Source: Barrientosiimonas humi
GTDB lineage: Bacteria; Actinomycetota; Actinomycetes; Actinomycetales; Dermatophilaceae
NCBI RefSeq assembly: GCF_006716095.1
Contig: NZ_VFOK01000001.1
Location: 310,001-374,000 of the forward strand
Direction of reading: 5' to 3'
Length of the DNA: 64,000 nucleotides
In this document: positions 47,480-60,727 of the stretch, in pieces
Layout of the letters: every line of letters begins with the position of its first letter
How positions within the stretch are numbered: position 1 is the first letter of the stretch
Position numbers and translations under genes: made by a program
Notes under the pieces: model-generated
Seen by the model: only the letters and a program-made list of their open reading frames with translations
What the model was told of the DNA's origin: nothing
Database searches by the model: none

Positions 47480-48691
47480 ATGTCACTGGACAACGAGCGT
47501 ACGACAGTCACGAGCCGGTCGCGCGGCGGCACCACGCGAATGCTGCTCCCGCTGGTGGTCGCCCGCGTGGTCAACCGGCTCGGCGGCTTCTCGATGGGCT
47601 TCCTCGGCGCCCGGCTGAGCGTCGACCTGGGCGCCCCGATGTCGCTCGTCGGGCCGGTGCTCGCGATCTTCGGGCTGTGCACGATCCCCTCACGCGTGCT
47701 CGGCGGGGTGCTGGCCCACCGCATCGGCTCACGGCGCACGCTGGTCGTCGGCCTGCTCGCCTGCGCGCTCGCCCAGGCGGTGGTGGCCCTCGCCGGCAGC
47801 GTGGCGACGGTGGTGCTGGGCGCGGTGCTGCTGGGGCTGGCCCAGGAGATCATCGAGCCGGCCACCCAGGGCTTCGTCGCCGAGCAGGTGCCGGCCGAGC
47901 GGCGCGCGTCGGGGTTCGCGCTGCTGTCGGCGGCGATGTCGGTCGCCGGGGTGCTGGCCGGCGCGGTCGCCGGGCTCGTCGCGCCGTTCGGCGTCGCCTG
48001 GCTGTTCGGCGTCGACGCGATCACGAGTCCCGCGGCGGCGGCCGTCGTGGCCGTGCTGCTCGTCGACGTCCGGCCCCCGCGCGAGCCGGGCCGCTCCTGG
48101 CGGCGCTCGCTGTCCCCGCGGCTGCTCGCCTGGACCGGGGTCGGCGCCGTCTACGGCACGCTCGTGATGGTCGTCGTCTTCTTCTTCCCGCTGGCCGTCG
48201 TGCGCGCGGGCCATCCGACGGCGTACGCCGGGTGGCTGCTCGCGGTCGTCGCCGGCTTCGCGGTGCTCGCCCAGCGGGCCGTGGCGCACCTGGAGACGCG
48301 CGTCCGACCAGCGCTGCTGCTCGTCGCCGGCTACGTCGTGCTCGCCGGCGGGCTCGCGCTGTGGGCGACGGGCACGGTGACCGGGCTGCTCGTCGGGGCG
48401 ACCCTGGAGGGGGCGAGCGGGTCGCTGCTGCTCGGGACGCAGCAGGCGGTCGCGGCCGGGATGGCCCGGCCGGGCGACGAGGCGGCGGTGATGACGACGT
48501 ACGGCCTGTCCTGGGGTGTCGCGGCGGTGCTGGCTCCGCTGGTCGGTGCCCCGCTGCTCGAGCGCGGGCCGCAGCTGCTGTGGGGCGCGGCGGCCGCGCT
48601 CGCCGGCCTGCTGGCCGCCGGGCACCTGGCCGCCCACCTCGCCGGGAGGGTGCGAGGTGGGCGGAGCCGGGTGCGGGCGGTGGCTCAGTGA
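47480..48691 (+). CDS. MFS transporter
   Basis: This 403-residue protein has about 12 hydrophobic helices. The N-terminal half has RVVNRLGGFSMGFLGARLSV and the loop SRVLGGVLAHRIGSRRTL, a variant of MFS motif A. It resembles the small-drug/sugar-efflux type of MFS. The start ATG 47480 has no clear Shine-Dalgarno and lies 15 bp from the divergent CGNR start, so it may be leaderless. Its last 7 bp overlap the end of the convergent lipoprotein gene. The CGNR protein is its likely regulator; the substrate is unknown. Confidence 0.8.
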   Translation: MSLDNERTTVTSRSRGGTTRMLLPLVVARVVNRLGGFSMGFLGARLSVDLGAPMSLVGPVLAIFGLCTIPSRVLGGVLAHRIGSRRTLVVGLLACALAQAVVALAGSVATVVLGAVLLGLAQEIIEPATQGFVAEQVPAERRASGFALLSAAMSVAGVLAGAVAGLVAPFGVAWLFGVDAITSPAAAAVVAVLLVDVRPPREPGRSWRRSLSPRLLAWTGVGAVYGTLVMVVVFFFPLAVVRAGHPTAYAGWLLAVVAGFAVLAQRAVAHLETRVRPALLLVAGYVVLAGGLALWATGTVTGLLVGATLEGASGSLLLGTQQAVAAGMARPGDEAAVMTTYGLSWGVAAVLAPLVGAPLLERGPQLLWGAAAALAGLLAAGHLAAHLAGRVRGGRSRVRAVAQ

Positions 48692-49590
48692 CCGACCCAG
48701 CAGCGGGTGGGGCGGAACCCGGTGGGCGCGTCGTCGAGCGACAGCTCGAACGTGGACCACCCCGGCGCGTCCTTCTCCTCGCCGACGCCGCTGTCGGTCA
48801 GCGTGCGGCCCGAGGCGTCGGAGCACACGACCGACAGCAGGTTCGCCGACCCCTTGCCGACCGTGCGGTAGCGGCCGCTGACCTTCGGCGTGCCGGAGTC
48901 GGTCTGTCCGAACGAGAACGACGGGTCGACCTCGGCGACCGTCGCGTAGTCGTCGGGCTGGTTGTCCTTGATGCGCAGCGAGACCCGGGTGGCCGACGTC
49001 TCCGCGCCGCTGAGCGTCTTGCTGGACGCGAGCACCTTGATCTCGTCGGTCAGGCCGGCGACGGGCACCTGCTCGTCCTGGATGGCGACCACGTCGCCGC
49101 GGGCGTCGCGCAGCACGAACTGCACGGTCACGGTGCCCCGCTCGGTGGAGGTCGCGCGCAGCACGGCATAGAGGTTGGTCGTCGAGCTGCTGCCGGAGCT
49201 GTACGCCCCGAGCCGCTCCACCGTGACCCGGGTCGCCGGGCCCGGTCCCAGGTTGCCGAGGGTGGCGTTCACCGTCGTGTCCGGCGCGAGCTCGCCGTGC
49301 TTCACCGGCGCCTCGGGGGAGGCGCCGCCCGTCGCGGGCGGGCCGGGGTTGTCCGCCGGCGGGGTGGTCGCGCCGGTGCCGGCGGAGCTCGGGGTCGCGG
49401 TGCTGGAGCCGGGGGCCGTGCTGGGTCCGGAGGTGCTGGACGGTCCGGACGGGGCCGCGCTCGACGAGGTGGTCGTGGGCGGCGCGTAGTCGGTGATGGT
49501 GTCCGGCGCGTCGTCCCCCTGGCAGGCGGTCAGCCCGAGGGCGAGGCTCGCGGCGAGGGCGAGCGAGGCGGTGGTGCGGGAGGTGCGCAT
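48685..49590 (-). CDS. hypothetical lipoprotein
   Basis: The product has 301 residues. The lipoprotein signal ends ALGLTAC (Cys at about 23). A long Ser/Thr/Pro/Gly linker (about 35-100) spans the wall. A beta-rich domain follows (YAVLRATSTERGTVTVQFVL, ATRVSLRIKDNQPDDYATV, TFELSLDDAP), with two Cys (VVCSDASG and RCWVGH) that may pair. I recognise no named family. ATG 49590 is used; upstream in-frame codons lack a signal. The stop overlaps that of the convergent MFS gene by 7 bp. Confidence 0.7.
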   Translation of the reverse strand: MRTSRTTASLALAASLALGLTACQGDDAPDTITDYAPPTTTSSSAAPSGPSSTSGPSTAPGSSTATPSSAGTGATTPPADNPGPPATGGASPEAPVKHGELAPDTTVNATLGNLGPGPATRVTVERLGAYSSGSSSTTNLYAVLRATSTERGTVTVQFVLRDARGDVVAIQDEQVPVAGLTDEIKVLASSKTLSGAETSATRVSLRIKDNQPDDYATVAEVDPSFSFGQTDSGTPKVSGRYRTVGKGSANLLSVVCSDASGRTLTDSGVGEEKDAPGWSTFELSLDDAPTGFRPTRCWVGH

Positions 49591-49763
49591 GGCGGGCGTC
49601 CTTTGCGATCGTGAACACGGAACGCCGGTATGAGTGTTTGCAGCTGCGAACGGTTCCATCGACTTCTGCGCGGGGCCGGCGACGCCGGTGAGACGCCCGG
49701 GAGCGAGGCCCGCGGCCCCTGCGACAATCGAGGGACCGCCCGTCTGAACCAAGGAGACGTCCC

Positions 49764-51035
49764 GTGGCTCTTGCCGACCTGTCCGCCGCCGAACTCGCCG
49801 ACGCGCTCGCGACCCAGCGCACGGCGTACGACCGGATCCGCGAGCAGGGGCTGACGCTCGACCTCACGCGCGGCAAGCCGTCGAGCGAGCAGCTGGACCT
49901 GTCGGAGGAGCTGATGCGGCTGCCGCAGGGGCACACCGCGGCCGACGGCACCGACGTGCGCAACTACGGCGGGCTCGCGGGCCTGCCCGAGCTGCGCGAG
50001 ATCTTCGCCGAGCTGCTCGGCGTCGAGCCCCGCCAGCTCGTCGCGGGCGGCAACAGCAGCCTGACGATGATGGCCGACACCCTGAAGAACCTGCTGCTGC
50101 ACGGCGGCGTCGACTCCGAGCGGCCCTGGCTGCAGGAGGAGAAGGTGACCTTCGTCTGCCCGGTGCCCGGCTACGACCGCCACTTCGCGCTGCTGGAGTC
50201 GCTCGGCATCGAGATGATCACCGTCCCGATGAACGCCGACGGTCCCGACGTCGAGGCCGTACGCCGGCTGGTCGCCGACGACCCGTCGGTCAAGGGGATG
50301 TGGCTGGTCCCGACCTACGGCAACCCCACCGGGATCACCTGCAGCCAGGAGGTCGCGGCGGAGCTGACCGCCATGCCGACCGCCGCGCCGGACTTCAAGA
50401 TCCTGTGGGACAACGCCTACGCGCTGCACCACCTGACCGAGGACGAGACCAAGTCGGCCGACGTGCTGTCGCTGGCGTCGGCCGCGGGCAACCCGCACCG
50501 GCCGGTCGTGTTCGCCTCGACCAGCAAGATCACCTTCGCCGGGGCGGGCGTCGCCTTCCTGGCCGGGTCGCCGGAGACCGTGAAGTGGTTCACCGGCCAC
50601 CTCGGCAAGAGCTCGATCGGCCCCGACAAGGTCAACCAGCTGCGGCACGCGCAGTTCTTCGGCGACGCCGACGGCGTGCGCGCCCACATGGCCAAGCACC
50701 GCGAGATCATCAAGCCCAAGTTCGACGCGGTCGAGCGCATCCTGAGCGACGACCTCGGCGACTCCGGCGTCGCGCGCTGGACCACGCCGGAGGGTGGCTA
50801 CTTCGTGAGCCTCGACGTGCTGCCCGGCACGGCCGGTCGCGTGGTCGAGCTGGCCAAGGACGCCGGGGTCGCGCTGACGCCGGCGGGCGCGTCGTTCCCC
50901 TACGGCAACGACCCCGACGACACCAACATCCGGCTCGCGCCGACCCTGCCGCCGCTCGCCGAGGTCGAGTCGGCGATGGCGGTCGTCACGACCTGCGTGC
51001 TGCTCGCGGCGGCCGAGAAGCTCAGCGCCGGCTGA
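49764..51035 (+). CDS. aspC: aspartate aminotransferase, class Ic (AspC, Rv3722c-like)
   Basis: This 423-residue PLP enzyme transfers the amino group between aspartate and 2-oxoglutarate in nitrogen assimilation. The PLP lysine is K255 in FASTSKITFAGAGVAF. Other class Ic landmarks are LTRGKPSSEQLDLS, RNYGGLAGLPELREIFAELL and VPTYGNPTGITCS. The sequence resembles mycobacterial Rv3722c more than the classical E. coli enzyme. The start is GTG 49764 with AAGGAG 7 nt upstream. It stands alone. Confidence 0.9.
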   Translation: MALADLSAAELADALATQRTAYDRIREQGLTLDLTRGKPSSEQLDLSEELMRLPQGHTAADGTDVRNYGGLAGLPELREIFAELLGVEPRQLVAGGNSSLTMMADTLKNLLLHGGVDSERPWLQEEKVTFVCPVPGYDRHFALLESLGIEMITVPMNADGPDVEAVRRLVADDPSVKGMWLVPTYGNPTGITCSQEVAAELTAMPTAAPDFKILWDNAYALHHLTEDETKSADVLSLASAAGNPHRPVVFASTSKITFAGAGVAFLAGSPETVKWFTGHLGKSSIGPDKVNQLRHAQFFGDADGVRAHMAKHREIIKPKFDAVERILSDDLGDSGVARWTTPEGGYFVSLDVLPGTAGRVVELAKDAGVALTPAGASFPYGNDPDDTNIRLAPTLPPLAEVESAMAVVTTCVLLAAAEKLSAG

Positions 51036-51208
51036 GCCGAGGGCGTCCACCGAGCCGAGGGCGGCGGCGGCCGCGAGGCGGGCGCTGGGGAAGGGGTTGG
51101 CGCGGCCCGAGCGCGCAGGCTTGAGCAAGTCTTGAACCTGCGTTCACCCGGGCCTGACCGACGCGCGAGCAGCATGGGGCTCGTCCGTCCCCCCTCCGGA
51201 GGAGCCCC

Positions 51209-52009
51209 ATGCTCACCAGCGCCCGTCGCGCGCTCGCCGTGGTCGGCGTCGCCGCACTCGCCGCCACCACCCCGACCTGGACCGCCGGCCCGGCCAGCGC
51301 GGCGACCTCGCCCCCGGCGGCCGTCAGCGTCGCCGACTACTACGCCGGCACCGAGGGCCTGACCGGTCTGCCCCTGAAGAACAAGCTCAACGACATCGTC
51401 AGCACCCAGTCCGTGCTGACGTACGACCAGGTCTGGGACGCGCTGCGCCGCACCGACGAGGACCCGGCCAACCCGAACAACGTCATCGAGCTCTACACGG
51501 GCAGGTCGACCCCGAAGACGAACAACGGGGGAGACGTCGACAACTGGAACCGCGAGCACGTCTGGGCCAAGAGCCACGGCGACTTCGGCACGACTCCCGG
51601 GCCCGGCACCGACCTGCACCACCTGCGGCCGACCGACGTGACGGTCAACGCCGACCGCGGCAACCTCGACTTCGACAACGGCGGCACGCAGAACGACGAG
51701 GCGCCGGGCAACTACGCCGACGGTGACTCCTGGGAGCCGCGCGACGCGGTCAAGGGAGACGTGGCACGGATGATCCTCTACATGGCCGTGCGCTACGACG
51801 GGGACGACGGGGCGCCCGACCTGGAGGTCAACGACCAGGTCAACAACGGGTCGGCGCCCTACCACGGCCGGGTCTCGGTGCTGGTCGCGTGGAGCGCGCA
51901 GGACCCGCCGGACGCGTTCGAGCAGCGGCGCAACGAGACGGTCTACGCGATCCAGGGCAACCGCAACCCGTTCGTCGATCGCCCCGAGTGGGTCGAGGCC
52001 ATCTTCTGA
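51209..52009 (+). CDS. secreted endonuclease I-family nuclease
   Basis: The product has 266 residues. A signal peptide (about 1-32, ending AGPASAA) precedes an EndA/BsnI-type domain. The metal/active-site region is NREHVWAKSHGDFG then TDLHHLRPTDVTVNADRGNL (catalytic His and Asn of the beta-beta-alpha-metal fold), followed by ARMILYMAVRYDGDDG. It should degrade DNA outside the cell, for nutrient use or biofilm turnover. Length matches the secreted Gram-positive group. GGAGGAG lies just before ATG 51209. Confidence 0.88.
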   Translation: MLTSARRALAVVGVAALAATTPTWTAGPASAATSPPAAVSVADYYAGTEGLTGLPLKNKLNDIVSTQSVLTYDQVWDALRRTDEDPANPNNVIELYTGRSTPKTNNGGDVDNWNREHVWAKSHGDFGTTPGPGTDLHHLRPTDVTVNADRGNLDFDNGGTQNDEAPGNYADGDSWEPRDAVKGDVARMILYMAVRYDGDDGAPDLEVNDQVNNGSAPYHGRVSVLVAWSAQDPPDAFEQRRNETVYAIQGNRNPFVDRPEWVEAIF

Positions 52010-52016
52010 CGCAGGC

Positions 52017-52078
52017 GGCGCACCAGCGGTGCGTCCCCCCTCCCCTCACGGGAGCGCGCCGCCGGTGCGCCTCGTGAG
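52017..52078. terminator. possible terminator between the nuclease and XRE genes
   Basis: Overlapping inverted repeats (GGCGCACC with GGTGCGCC; CTCACG with CGTGAG) can form a branched hairpin after the nuclease stop. Both flanking genes end here. The structure is imperfect, so the call is tentative. Confidence 0.4.
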
Positions 52079-52203
52079 CGCGACCGACCCGCAGGTCTCC
52101 ACCCCTGGGCGCGCCCGCGGACCAGCCTTCGGGAGCGAGGACCGCGACGGCAACCCTGCGGGCCGAAACTGCCGCCAGACTGCCGCTCGCGCCGGCCCCC
52201 GCG

Positions 52204-53055
52204 TCAGGTGCCGGGCTCCTCCCAGTCCCAGGCGAAGCCGTACGACCCGGGCGGCACGTCCTTCAGCGCCAGCTGGACGAGGGGCTCGCGCTCGCGACTG
52301 ACCGCGCCGGTCACCTCCTCGCGACCGGCGGTCGCGGTGACCTGCCACAGCCGAGCCGGCGGCGCCTCGAACTCCACGCTGACGGCGAGCGAGGCCATGC
52401 CGCGACGCGAGCCGCGCAGGACCCGGTGGGAGGGCTCGCCCGCGTCGTCGGGCTCGAGCACGGTGTAGTCGATGACCGCCGACTCGCCCTCCTGGAGCGG
52501 GCGGGCGAACTGCAGGCCGAAGATGACCAGCCCCAGCGTCGGGACCTCGCGGCGGCCCGCGACGGTGCAGCCGTGCACGTCGCTCAGCTGGACCCGGGGG
52601 AGCACCAGGGGGTCGGCCGCGTTGATCAGGCAGGTCCCGCGCACGCCGTCCTCCAGGGCCAGGATCACCGCGTGGTAGCGGCACTCGACCATCCGTCGCG
52701 AGGCGGAGATGCGGGCCCGGCTGGAGACGTGGGTGTAGCGGATGTCCTTGCCGTACTCCTCGGCCAGGAAGCGGCTGACCTGCTCGTCGTCGGTGACCCC
52801 CGTCCGGGCGAACAGCCGCTCGAACGGAGCCATCGGGACCTGGGCCCAGGTGCGCAGCAGCCGGGCGCGCTCGCCGCGCGGCAGCGCCAGCGCGGTGGCG
52901 AGCGACTCCAGCGTCGCGAGGTGCGGCTCGCGCACCTCGTCGCGCTCGAGCGCGCGCAGCGTGCGCACCGACACGCCCGCTCGCTCGCTCAGCTGCTGCT
53001 GGGTGAGTCCGTGCTCGCGGCGCAGGGTGCGCAGGAGGGCGGCGCGCTGGTCCAT
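52204..53055 (-). CDS. XRE-family helix-turn-helix regulator
   Basis: The product has 283 residues. The N-terminal Cro/XRE domain (about 5-65) shows [20 protein letters not shown] and [11 protein letters not shown]. The rest is a helical linker and a beta-rich C-terminal domain (about 120-283) with no named match, perhaps ligand-binding. ATG 53055 starts the helix-turn-helix correctly. It is divergent from ppsR with a 118-bp gap, so it may act on the PEP synthase genes or only on itself; the sequence does not decide. Confidence 0.8.
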   Translation of the reverse strand: MDQRAALLRTLRREHGLTQQQLSERAGVSVRTLRALERDEVREPHLATLESLATALALPRGERARLLRTWAQVPMAPFERLFARTGVTDDEQVSRFLAEEYGKDIRYTHVSSRARISASRRMVECRYHAVILALEDGVRGTCLINAADPLVLPRVQLSDVHGCTVAGRREVPTLGLVIFGLQFARPLQEGESAVIDYTVLEPDDAGEPSHRVLRGSRRGMASLAVSVEFEAPPARLWQVTATAGREEVTGAVSREREPLVQLALKDVPPGSYGFAWDWEEPGT

Positions 53056-53173
53056 GTGCCGAGTATCACTGCCCCGGGGGCTGGTGCTCGGAGGCCGGGA
53101 CGGTCGTCTCGCAGGGCGAGGAAGGTCCAGGCCTGCTGCACGGGCGGGGGAGCGACCTGGGAGACTGCCGCTC

Positions 53174-54013
53174 ATGACCCCCGACCAGGCCGAGCAGGTG
53201 TCGGCGACGCCGGCGTTCTTCCTGGCCGGTGGCACGGGCATCTCGGCCGAGACGCTGGGCAACATGATCCTCGGGCAGTTCCCGACGGTGTCGTTCCAGA
53301 CCCGCAAGATCCCCTTCATCAAGTCGGTCGAGCAGGCCCGCCAGGTGGTGGCGCTGGTCGACGCGGCCAAGACCGACGCGGTCACCCCGCTGGTCTTCTC
53401 CACGGTGGCCGACGAGGAGATCCGCGCCGAGCTGATGAAGACGGTGTGCGCGTTCATCGACCTGTTCGGCTCGCACCTGGACATGGTCGAGCGGGTGCTG
53501 CACGTCAACGCCGCCCACGACGTCGGGAGCGTGCACGGCATCGCCGACCAGCGGGCGTACGAGGCCCGGATGAAGGCCATCGACTACTCCATGGAGCACG
53601 ACGACGGGCAGAGCCTGCGCGCGCTGGAGCAGGCCGACCTGATCCTCGTCGCGCCGTCCCGGTGCGGCAAGACGCCTACGTCGATGTACCTCGCGATCCA
53701 GCACGGCCTCAAGGTCGCGAACTACCCGTTGGTCGAGGAGGACTTCGAGTCCAGCGACCTGCCCCGCCCGATCCGGCCGTACGCCGACCGCATCTTCGGC
53801 CTGTTGTCGACCCCGCAGCGGCTGAGCCAGGTGCGCAGCGAGCGCCGACCGGGCTCGCGCTACGCCACGCTCGCGCAGTGCAGCTACGAGCTGCGCCGGG
53901 CCGAGGCGCTCTACGCCACCCACCGCATCCCCTCGGTCAGCTCGGCGAACATGTCCGTCGAGGAGATCGCCGCGGTGATCCTGCAGAACCTCGACCAGCG
54001 CCCACGCAGCTGA
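53174..54013 (+). CDS. ppsR: PEP synthase regulatory protein (DUF299 kinase/phosphotransferase)
   Basis: This 279-residue bifunctional enzyme inactivates PEP synthase by ADP-dependent phosphorylation and reactivates it with phosphate. The Walker-like [19 protein letters not shown] (about 155-173) and the C-terminal [10 protein letters not shown] segment are characteristic. The reading frame opens upstream, but ATG 53174 gives the family start ([20 protein letters not shown]). It precedes ppsA by 47 bp, its expected partner. Confidence 0.92.
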   Translation: MTPDQAEQVSATPAFFLAGGTGISAETLGNMILGQFPTVSFQTRKIPFIKSVEQARQVVALVDAAKTDAVTPLVFSTVADEEIRAELMKTVCAFIDLFGSHLDMVERVLHVNAAHDVGSVHGIADQRAYEARMKAIDYSMEHDDGQSLRALEQADLILVAPSRCGKTPTSMYLAIQHGLKVANYPLVEEDFESSDLPRPIRPYADRIFGLLSTPQRLSQVRSERRPGSRYATLAQCSYELRRAEALYATHRIPSVSSANMSVEEIAAVILQNLDQRPRS

Positions 54014-54060
54014 ACCCGGCCGCGACGACCCCAGAGCAGCACCTCGGAAGGACACCGCAG

Positions 54061-56484
<2,424 letters not shown>

Positions 56485-56517
56485 GCCCGGCGGGGGCGTG
56501 CTGCGCGGGCCGGCGGC

Positions 56518-57314
56518 CTAGTCGTCGGACAGCGTCATCGAGACGATGCGCCGCCCGGCCAGCAGCACGCCGCCGGCGAGCACCACGAGCGCGGCGAGGA
56601 CGGCGTACGCCGTGGGCACGGGCTGAGCGGCCTCGGCCGTGACGTCGCTGGCCGCCTGGAGCACCGAGGTGCCCCAGCTGCGCGCCGACAGCCACTTCGT
56701 CGGGCCGATCAGCCCGGCGATGGTCGACTCCCAGATCAGCCAGTAGGCCAGCGCGCCCACCACGCTGCGCCGCAGCGCGACCGCGAGCGCGGTGAAGATC
56801 CCGACGTACGCCACACCCGAGACCGCGCTGCCCGCCACGATCGCGAGGGGCAGGCCGTCGCCGGGATGCAGCACCATCGCCGAGATCCCGAGCGGCAGCA
56901 CGCCGAACACCACCACCGCGCCGAGGATCACCAGGGCCTTGCTCAGCACCAGGGCCACCCGCGAGATCGGCTTCACCAGCAGCTGGATGATCGAGCCGTC
57001 GTCGAACTCCGTGGAGATCAGCGTGGTGGTGCAGATCAGCGTGACGACCGGCACGACCACGCCGATGCCGAAGGTGCTCAGGAAGTTCTGGGTGGCGGTG
57101 CCGTCCATCGCCGCGAACCGCTGCTGCACCAGGGTGAGCGCGATGAGCAGCACCGGCAGCGCGAGCAGCAGGAGCACCCGGGCGCGGCCGAGGAGCGAGC
57201 GCAGCGCCAGGCGCACGACCGGTCCGCTCAGCGGGGACGTGCCGCTCGGCGCGGCGTTGCCGGCGGGCAGGGGGCCGGGCGGGGCCGGCTGCGGGGTGGC
57301 GGGCGGTGGGGTCG

Positions 57315-57318
<4 letters not shown>
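56518..57318 (-). CDS. ABC-2 type transporter permease
   Basis: The product has 266 residues. A Pro-rich cytoplasmic N-terminus (about 1-35) precedes six hydrophobic segments. The loop STEFDDGSIIQLLVKPISR is typical of ABC-2 permeases (NosY/CcmB-like), where an amphipathic helix follows the first membrane pair. It is the last gene of a four-gene unit, overlapping its ATPase by 4 bp (ATGA). Likely export; the substrate is unknown. Confidence 0.85.
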
Positions 57319-58225
<907 letters not shown>

Positions 58226-58229
<4 letters not shown>

Positions 58230-59146
58230 AGCGAGGCCGCCTTCCGGGTGCGGGCGAGCAGGATCGCGGTCGGGACCAGCACCCAGGCGGCCGCCACCAC
58301 GACGAAGAAGAGCGTCCACCCGGGGGTCGTCACGCGGGGGAGCAGCTCGATCGGCGTCGGCTGGTCGAACAGCCCGCTGACCAGCGCGGCGACCGCGGTG
58401 AACGGGTTGAGCGCGGCGGCGACGAAGGCGAGCGTCTCGTTGACGTTCTCGTACGCGATCCCCAGCAGCGCGGTGACCATGCCCGAGGTGATCATCAGCG
58501 TGACGATCACGCCGGTGACCGACAGGCCGGTGCGGGTGGTCAGGGCCGAGACCATCGCCGAGATGGCCGCCAGCATCACCGCGAGGATCGCCATGCCGGC
58601 GAGGGCGGCGAGGTAGGCCTTGGTGTGCTGGCCGACCGGCAGGTCGGAGCTGATCGCGACCCCCCACCAGATCGTCAGCGGCACGGCGACGATCGCGAAC
58701 ACCGCGGTCGCGAGGGCCGCGAGCCGCACCAGGATCAGCGTCGTGCGCGAGACCGGGCGGGCGAAGTAGAGCACGATCGTGCGGTATCGCAGGTCGCGCG
58801 CGAAGAGCACGGGCGCCTGCGCCGCGACGAAGACGGTGAGCAGCAGCTGGGTCCAGAACGGGTAGCCGAAATAGGTCGACAGCGGCCCGAACAGGTCGGC
58901 CCGGTCCGACAGGGACATCCGCTTCAGCTGGATGATGATGCCGGCCAGCACCAGCGCCGGCACGAACATGATGATCGTCACGACCCAGGGCACGATCTTG
59001 GCCTTGCCGGTGCGGCCGATGCCGAAGTAGTGGGCGAGCGCGGTGCGGAACAGCGAGCCCGCGACCGCGCCGGGGGAGCGGCGCTGCCCGGTGAACCGGC
59101 GGTAGCCGATGTCGTGGATGACCCCGCTGGGCCCGGACGTGCTCAT
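58226..59146 (-). CDS. ABC-2 type transporter permease
   Basis: The product has 306 residues. A cytoplasmic start ([19 protein letters not shown], a pattern seen in NosY-like permeases) precedes about six hydrophobic helices. The loop [20 protein letters not shown] sits after the second helix. It pairs with the ATPase at 59143, with a 4-bp ATGA overlap on that side and a GTGA overlap with the next ATPase. Confidence 0.85.
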
Positions 59147-60075
59147 CGGGCGCCTCCCGTCGCCTCGAAGACCTCTTCGAGCGTGTGGTGGATCTCCTGC
59201 ACCCGCACCAGCCCGAGGCCGAGGTCGGTGACGACGTCGCGGACCACGTCGAGCGCGCGCGGGTCGTCGATCCGCACCCGGATCCGGTCGCCGTCGGGCG
59301 CGGCCTGGATGCCGCGGTCGAGCAGCGCCTGGCCCACGCGCCGGTCGGAGCCGTACGGGCCGAGCACCTCGACCAGCACGGTGCCGGTGGTCTGGGTCAG
59401 GTCGGTGGTGGCCGAGGCGCGCAGCAGCCGGCCGCTGTCGATGACGACGACGTGGTCGGCCGTGCGCTCCAGCTCGCCGAGCAGGTGGCTGGTGACGATC
59501 ACCGAGATGCCGAAGTCGTGGCCGATGCGCGAGATCAGGTCGAGCATGTCGTCGCGCGAACGCGGGTCGAGCCCGTTGGTGGGCTCGTCCAGCAGCACCA
59601 GGCGCGGGTCGTGCACGATCGCCTGCGCCAGCTTGACCCGCTGCCGCATGCCGGTGGAGTAGCCGCCGATGGGCCGGTGCCGCTCCTCGGCGAGCCCCAC
59701 GTGGCGCAGCACGTCGGCGGTGCGCTCGCGGGCGTCGGTGCGCGGCAGCCCCGACACCTGCGCCATGTGCAGCACGAACTCGGCGGCCGAGACGTCGGGC
59801 GGCAGCGCGTCGTGCTCGGGCATGTAGCCCACGACCGCGCGGATCGCGGCGCCGTGCGTGCGGGTGTCCATGTCGAGCACCCGCGCCTCGCCGGCGGTCG
59901 GCGCGAGCAGCCCCAGCAGCACCTTGATGAGCGTGGACTTGCCGGCGCCGTTGACGCCCACGATCCCGGTGACCCCGGCCGGCACGTCGACGCTGAGCGC
60001 GTCGAGGGCGCGGACCCGGGGATACTGGACCGTCAGATCTCGGGTCTGTACGACTGGTGCCCCCACGCGAGGCAC
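59143..60075 (-). CDS. ABC transporter ATP-binding protein
   Basis: The product has about 310 residues, with Walker [10 protein letters not shown], signature [15 protein letters not shown], Walker [14 protein letters not shown] and a switch His in [12 protein letters not shown]. The frame is open to TTG 60144, but GGAGG-CTAG directly precedes GTG 60075 ([14 protein letters not shown]), so I start there. It heads a tight ATPase, permease, ATPase, permease unit. The 5' end faces the S10 promoter region on the other strand. Confidence 0.88.
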   Translation of the reverse strand: MPRVGAPVVQTRDLTVQYPRVRALDALSVDVPAGVTGIVGVNGAGKSTLIKVLLGLLAPTAGEARVLDMDTRTHGAAIRAVVGYMPEHDALPPDVSAAEFVLHMAQVSGLPRTDARERTADVLRHVGLAEERHRPIGGYSTGMRQRVKLAQAIVHDPRLVLLDEPTNGLDPRSRDDMLDLISRIGHDFGISVIVTSHLLGELERTADHVVVIDSGRLLRASATTDLTQTTGTVLVEVLGPYGSDRRVGQALLDRGIQAAPDGDRIRVRIDDPRALDVVRDVVTDLGLGLVRVQEIHHTLEEVFEATGGAR

Positions 60076-60108
60076 CCTAGCCTCCGGGGCGGCCGGTTCC
60101 GGCTCGAT

Positions 60109-60138
60109 TTGGCCGCGTGCCGCGGACTCTGGCACACT
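60109..60138 (+). promoter_or_regulatory. rpsJ (S10 operon) promoter
   Basis: TTGGCC (60109-60114), 18 bp, and CACACT (60133-60138). The surrounding GATTTGGCCGCGTG is almost identical to the rpsL promoter block. The -10 is weak by consensus, so the call leans on the shared block. The 318-bp gap otherwise holds the rpsJ leader. Confidence 0.6.
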
Positions 60139-60302
60139 GGACAAGTTGCTTGTTGCGCGGCGCTGACCTCGGTCGGCCCGTCACCCCCGAGCAGCGCGCA
60201 GGACCCGTTCGCGGGGCCGCCGCACATCGGAGCAAGCCCCGGTCCGTCAGGACCGACCCACACCATCGGATCGATCGTTCCGGTGTGCCGCGAGGCCACC
60301 GC

Positions 60303-60327
60303 GACACACCCGAGCGCGTGGGTCGGA
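60303..60327 (+). promoter_or_regulatory. 25-nt leader element upstream of rpsJ, shared with rpsL
   Basis: GACACACCCGAGC followed by GCGTGGGTCGGA has a single mismatch to the rpsL leader element at 38613-38637. It lies 66 nt before rpsJ. Confidence 0.65.
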
Positions 60328-60393
60328 GCACAAGCCCGACGCACCGGCCACGGACGTTTGTTGTTGTTGGACGCGAGAGAGAGACGCGAGCGA

Positions 60394-60702
60394 ATGGCGG
60401 GACAGAAGATCCGCATCCGGCTGAAGTCGTACGACCACGAGGTCATCGACAGCTCGGCGCGCAAGATTGTCGACACGGTGACCCGTGCCGGTGCCACGGT
60501 CGTGGGCCCCGTGCCGCTGCCGACGGAGAAGAACGTCTTCTGCGTCATCCGGTCGCCGCACAAGTACAAGGACAGCCGCGAGCACTTCGAGATGCGCACG
60601 CACAAGCGCCTGATCGACATCGTGGACCCGACCCCCAAGGCTGTCGACTCGCTGATGCGTCTGGACCTCCCGGCCGACGTCAACATCGAGATCAAGCTCT
60701 GA
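60394..60702 (+). CDS. rpsJ: 30S ribosomal protein S10
   Basis: This 102-residue protein (also NusE, a NusB partner in antitermination) starts [19 protein letters not shown]. It includes the loop [19 protein letters not shown]. The start is ATG 60394 after GAGAGAGA; the frame is open far upstream, but only this start gives the family length. First gene of the S10 operon. Confidence 0.97.
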   Translation: MAGQKIRIRLKSYDHEVIDSSARKIVDTVTRAGATVVGPVPLPTEKNVFCVIRSPHKYKDSREHFEMRTHKRLIDIVDPTPKAVDSLMRLDLPADVNIEIKL

Positions 60703-60727
60703 CCGGGCAAGGGAGGAACGACTCACC

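Noticed and set aside
52426-54060. An N-terminal extension of PpsA reaching back over ppsR
   Set aside because: The frame is open only by base composition; PpsA homology begins at ATG 54061, right after a ribosome site.
60076-60144. TTG 60144 start for the ABC ATPase
   Set aside because: It adds 23 residues with no family match and overlaps the S10 promoter, while GTG 60075 has a GGAGG site.
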